The position numbers and the translations under genes are program-made. The notes beneath the pieces are model-generated. The model searched no databases, had not been told where the DNA came from, and worked only from the letters and a program-made list of their open reading frames with translations. A stretch of 64,000 nucleotides of DNA from positions 310,001 through 374,000 of the forward strand of contig CYUK01000003.1 in NCBI GenBank assembly GCA_001299455.1, read 5' to 3'. This document shows, piece by piece, positions 59,414 to 64,000 of this stretch. Source of the DNA: Clostridiales bacterium SIT11. Its GTDB lineage: Bacteria > Bacillota > Clostridia > Tissierellales > Peptoniphilaceae. The stretch's first letter is position 1, and every line of letters begins with the position of its first letter.

Positions 59414-60295
59414 CTATTTCCATATTTCCTGAAATTTATTTACTTTCTTGGAAAGTTGGTAGGTTAACTTTGCATCTTCTAAGGCCCGATGGGGCAATTC
59501 TTCCATCATCCCATAGCTTTCTAGGACGGTTTGGAGTTTGTAATTCTTCAAACCCTTCTTCTCCAGTTTAACATACTTCATTAAGTCATAGGTTTTATTT
59601 TTCAAACTTCCCATCCCCAGACTTTTTAAGGCCTGATTGATAAAGGCTATATCAAAAGAAAGGTTGTAGCCTACAAGGGCTCTGTCTCCTATAAAATCTA
59701 GGCTTTGCCTCAAGGCATCTTTTAAAGGGACTCCTTCTTCCTTGACCAAGGTCTCAGAAATTCCTGTTAAGTCTACAATATTTTTTGGAATTTTAATTCC
59801 TTCATTGATTAAAAAGGACTTTTCCTCAAGCCTTTCTCCTGAAGTTTTTACCAGGCCAATTTCTAGTATCTGGTTTTTAAAGGGATCTAGGCCATTGGTT
59901 TCAATATCTAGAACAACATAGTCCTTTCCTTCTTCTGCAGGTCTCTTCTTTAGGCCTTGAAATTTTCTAGCCTGATGAAATTTTGCCGCTGTGGATGGTT
60001 CTCTTTCTTCTTTACCTGCTTTAGCTAGGAGGACTAGGGGAATTCCTTCGTAATCTATGACCTGACGATAGTCATGGAGACTTTCAAAGTTATAGCCAAT
60101 CTCGTTGTTTGTGTGGTAGGAAAGGGTGGCTTCGCCAGTTTTTAAACTTTCCTTAACCCGCATCCAGAGTTGTTCCCGAATTTTTTTATTAAAGTTTCCC
60201 ACATAGACTCCTGTGGAAATTTCTTGCATCCACTTGCTCAAATCGCCTCTCAGGGAAGGAGGAGCATTTTTTAGGGTAATGACGGTAAAAGGCAT
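59414..60295 (-). CDS. cas2: Cas2e fused to a DEDDh (DnaQ-like) 3'-5' exonuclease
   Basis: 293 aa from ATG 60295 (MPFTVITLKNAPPSLRGDLS). Residues 1-95 are a type I-E Cas2 (TLKNAPPSLRG, GVYVGNFNKKIREQLW, NEIGYNFESLHDYR). A linker to about 120 is followed by a DnaQ-like exonuclease: Asp130/Glu132 (VLDIETNG), Asp215 (GYNLSFDIAF), His269/Asp274 (HRALEDAKL), so all five DEDDh residues are present. In the known Cas2-DnaQ fusions of other I-E systems the exonuclease trims prespacer 3' ends. A TTG at 60304 overlapping the cas1 stop is an alternative start. It is the last cas gene, 29 nt from the array. Confidence 0.93.
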   Translation of the reverse strand: MPFTVITLKNAPPSLRGDLSKWMQEISTGVYVGNFNKKIREQLWMRVKESLKTGEATLSYHTNNEIGYNFESLHDYRQVIDYEGIPLVLLAKAGKEEREPSTAAKFHQARKFQGLKKRPAEEGKDYVVLDIETNGLDPFKNQILEIGLVKTSGERLEEKSFLINEGIKIPKNIVDLTGISETLVKEEGVPLKDALRQSLDFIGDRALVGYNLSFDIAFINQALKSLGMGSLKNKTYDLMKYVKLEKKGLKNYKLQTVLESYGMMEELPHRALEDAKLTYQLSKKVNKFQEIWK

Positions 60296-60300
60296 AGAAA

Positions 60301-61856
<1,556 letters not shown>

Positions 61857-61876
<20 letters not shown>

Positions 61877-62591
61877 GGGAACCTCCTAAATAAGCCATGG
61901 GGTCATGGTCGGTATTCACATCTTGGTCTATGGCCAAAACAGTCATTCTTGCTTCTTTTCGGTAGGTAAACTGCCTGTTTTTTTGGGAAAAAGACCGAAT
62001 AGCATCTCTTCTAAACTTGGTATCTTGGCTATCAACTAAATGGCTTTCCACATAGATAGACAGGTGGTGGAAGTCTCTCATGGTCCTCTTGTAGCCAGGT
62101 CTTGCTTGCCAAGGATATTCCTTCAAGGCCTCAACCAGGGGTTGGTTCACCAGACCTAGGATAAAGTCATAGTTTGGAGGAGTTGACCTCCGCCCTAGGA
62201 AGGGCTGAAAGTACGGATTTTTCAAGGCATGAAAGAGGTCTTCCATCCACTGGTCATTTTCATGGCTTAGACCCACTAAAAAAATGGCATCTTCTAAATA
62301 GTACCGGTTGGTTACATAGTTTTTTTCAAAGGCTCCAGTTTTTGCCTTATATTTTCCTGCAATTTGATAGTCCCGTAAGAGGCGACCTCCCTGGTCCACA
62401 CGAACACCAAAGTCCAGGTCATTTAGGGCCCTGATTTTTTCGTCGTCTTCTCTCCGGTAGCCCAGACTTCCGGCCAAGAGGCCGAGGACACCACTTTTCG
62501 AGGGATGAAGGTCTGTTTGTCTGCTTTCAAAATAGGAGCTGGTCCCCCAGGACTGGAGGGGGGCTGCAAATTTTAAGAGAATTGTTTTCAA
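61857..62591 (-). CDS. cas5e: Type I-E Cascade subunit Cas5e
   Basis: 244 aa. It begins LLKFAAPLQSWGTSSYFESRQTDLHPSKSGVLGLLAGSLGYRR, the characteristic Cas5 (CasD) signature. It caps the 5' handle of the crRNA and contacts Cas8e. A TTG start has AGGGTGA 5 nt upstream; no ATG is available nearby. It lies 9 nt behind cas7e. Confidence 0.94.
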
Positions 62592-62600
62592 AGTATCACC

Positions 62601-63710
62601 CTAATCTTGGTTCACTTCTGGAAGGTAGGCTTGCATTTTTTCTTCAAAATCCTTTAGGAGGGCAGCCAGGCTGTCTTCTTCTATTCCCCCTTCTAAAACA
62701 GGTCCATCAAGGACTTGAGTATAGAGGGTAAAACAGGGTTTTTCTACAAATTTTTCCACCTTTTCATATTCCTTGTAGAGCTTGTCCAAGGATTTTTTTA
62801 CATAACCATCTTGGCTGTGGATTGCTTCTTCAAAGGCCGTTACCAAGTTTACAGGCCGGTCTTCCCTTAGGCTAACAACCAGGGCCTGGGGAAGGGTTTG
62901 GTTGGCAAAGGTGTTGACCTTACCTGTGGGTAGGGACTTGGCAAAAGCTTCAATGTAAAGTTTCAGTGTATTCAAGGTGTTGTCCTTGTCTTTAAGCTGC
63001 CTAGAGAGTTCATGGACAGAAACATTGGCATAGCGGTAGAGGGTGGAGGAATTGAATTCAATGGTCCCCAACATTCCTGCTCCTGCATTGTCTTCTGGAG
63101 CCAGGTCATCCACGGCGGTAAAAAAGTCAAATTCTGTTTGGACTGGATGGGTAGAAATGGCATGGGCTACCTGGGAAGAGGCATCTTCATTTAAGGAAGG
63201 ATTATCAGCCACCATCCGACCGAAAAGGGCAATGTCAATGGCAGGATTTTTCCTTAAAATTTCTGACAGGACCTTTTTGTCCAGGTCTTTTTGATCTAGT
63301 TTATTGTCTGCCCCCAGGTGGCTAACCACAACCTTGGCAAGTTTAATTGCTTGACTGTTGCCTAAAAAGAAGAGGGCCTTGACCTTTTTGTCGGAGGTTT
63401 TGATTCCCAGAGCATTAAAGGCAGTCTCTGCCAAGTCCAAGGCTTCTTCATCGGACATGTCTTTTTCTTTTTGGATTTTTTCCGCTAAGTAGCGGACTAC
63501 ATCCAGACTTCGTGTGCCCACATTGGCTGCATCACTTGTTTCTTTAAAATAGTCCCGCATGGCTTTTTTCCAAGATTGGGAGCTGACTCTAGCTCTTGTT
63601 ATCCCCCCATATTGGGCTGTCTTTGGACTTCCTGTGTCATCTCGGTTGATATTGGATGGGGGCAGGGTTTGAATGGCGTGGATATCTAAAAATAGGCGTT
63701 TATTTTGCAT
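62601..63710 (-). CDS. cas7e: Type I-E Cascade backbone subunit Cas7e (Cse4/CasC)
   Basis: 369 aa. RLFLDIHAIQTLPPSNINRDDTGSPKTAQYGGITRARVSSQSWKKAMRDYF is the diagnostic N-terminus. AIDIALFGRMVADNPSLNEDASSQVAHAISTHPVQTEFDFFTAVDDL and NTFANQTLPQALVVSLR follow. Six copies line the crRNA in known Cascades. It starts within the end of cse2 (11-nt overlap), GAGAGG 6 nt upstream. Confidence 0.96.
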   Translation of the reverse strand: MQNKRLFLDIHAIQTLPPSNINRDDTGSPKTAQYGGITRARVSSQSWKKAMRDYFKETSDAANVGTRSLDVVRYLAEKIQKEKDMSDEEALDLAETAFNALGIKTSDKKVKALFFLGNSQAIKLAKVVVSHLGADNKLDQKDLDKKVLSEILRKNPAIDIALFGRMVADNPSLNEDASSQVAHAISTHPVQTEFDFFTAVDDLAPEDNAGAGMLGTIEFNSSTLYRYANVSVHELSRQLKDKDNTLNTLKLYIEAFAKSLPTGKVNTFANQTLPQALVVSLREDRPVNLVTAFEEAIHSQDGYVKKSLDKLYKEYEKVEKFVEKPCFTLYTQVLDGPVLEGGIEEDSLAALLKDFEEKMQAYLPEVNQD

Positions 63711-64000
63711 TGTTTTCCTCTCCTTCTTTTTTCTTTTCTATATAATAGTAGGCTCTAGACCAGGTTGAACGAACTCCTTCTTCGTACCCTGAAATAAAGT
63801 AATACAGGTCTTTTCCAAGTTTTGGATAATTAATCCCCACCTCAGTTCGGGACTTAAGTAATTTGATAAGCTGCCTTAAATGATAGGTTAATTCTTCAAA
63901 ACTTGCAGAAGTCACCATAACATTAAACCGCCGGTCAATGGGAATTTTGTGGCCTTCTATCCTTAAAGCCCTTAAAGATTGGCCCAGGTTATCATACTTT
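63700..64000 (-). CDS. cse2: Type I-E Cascade small subunit Cse2, 5' end beyond the window
   Basis: About 99 C-terminal codons are present and the frame is open to the window edge, so the M at 63918 is internal. YDNLGQSLRALRIEG, then DRRFNVMVTSASFEELTYHLRQLIKLLKS matches the C-terminal helical domain of Cse2 (CasB), and it ends KKKEGEENNAK. cas8e and cas3 are expected further right. It overlaps cas7e by 11 nt. Confidence 0.92.
   Translation of the reverse strand, partial: KYDNLGQSLRALRIEGHKIPIDRRFNVMVTSASFEELTYHLRQLIKLLKSRTEVGINYPKLGKDLYYFISGYEEGVRSTWSRAYYYIEKKKEGEENNAK

Noticed and set aside
59344-59571. Plus-strand frame starting in the last CRISPR repeat
   Set aside because: It is opposite the exonuclease coding sequence and includes repeat sequence.

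Overview
The window reads as chromosomal DNA of a low-to-moderate GC, anaerobic, non-sporulating member of the Bacillota. Evidence: FtsH/TilS/Hpt/DivIC/YabR/HU/YabN/PrsA/Mfd/Pth/Prs/GlmU lie in the Bacillus-like order but without spoIIE or spoVT; there is an Rnf ion-pumping complex, a set of [FeFe]-hydrogenase maturases, a class B sortase, and AGGAGG ribosome-binding sites with frequent TTG/GTG starts. A Tissierellia/Peptoniphilaceae-like host is my guess, not something the sequence proves. Almost every gene is on the minus strand; only a folate gene and a CofE-like gene (29.0-30.8 kb) are on plus.

Layout from left to right. 1-1885: 3' part of a large membrane protein of the bacteriocin-associated DUF1430 type, cut by the window edge. 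2.0-16.6 kb: core housekeeping block (ftsH, hpt, tilS, yabR, divIC, rqcP, hup, yabN/mazG, prsA, mfd, pth, prs, glmU). 16.6-19.1 kb: polar amino-acid ABC transporter with a structured leader. 19.1-28.9 kb: L,D-transpeptidase, uvrA, uvrB, ctpA, an EnvC-like M23 peptidase and ftsXE. 29.0-30.8 kb: 5-formyl-THF cyclo-ligase and CofE-like ligase. 30.9-35.9 kb: rnfCDGEAB. 35.9-36.6 kb: AT-rich gap. 36.6-37.3 kb: hicAB toxin-antitoxin with a consensus promoter and an internal operator palindrome. 37.4-42.9 kb: macrodomain protein, polA, coaE, peptide-binding lipoprotein and tRNA-Leu, apparently one transcript. 43.0-46.8 kb: hydrogenase maturation operon (TM1266-like regulator, hydE, hydG, hydF). 46.9-55.0 kb: flavodoxins, sortase B, glyoxalase, two ferritins, amidohydrolase, C39-like lipoprotein, transglutaminase-like protein, nicotinamidase.

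55.1-58.1 kb is an AT-rich accessory strip of very small genes and remnants: two related short basic proteins, a HicB-like fragment closed by an in-frame amber codon, a degenerate tRNA-Gly-like element, an N-terminal piece of an ADP-ribosylglycohydrolase, several unknown small proteins and a solitary CRISPR-like repeat lying on a promoter. 58.1-64.0 kb is a type I-E CRISPR-Cas locus on the minus strand: cse2 (cut at the window edge), cas7e, cas5e, cas6e, cas1e and a cas2e fused to a DEDDh exonuclease, followed after only 29 nt by a 21-repeat array of strict 61-nt period. The cas operon probably reads straight into the array.

The most unusual material is at the array: no room for a normal leader, a block of variant repeats containing a duplicated spacer, and the orphan repeat 415 nt beyond the array that overlaps the promoter of a small gene cassette. 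Many starts given here differ from the longest possible frame because a clear Shine-Dalgarno sequence lies inside the longest version.
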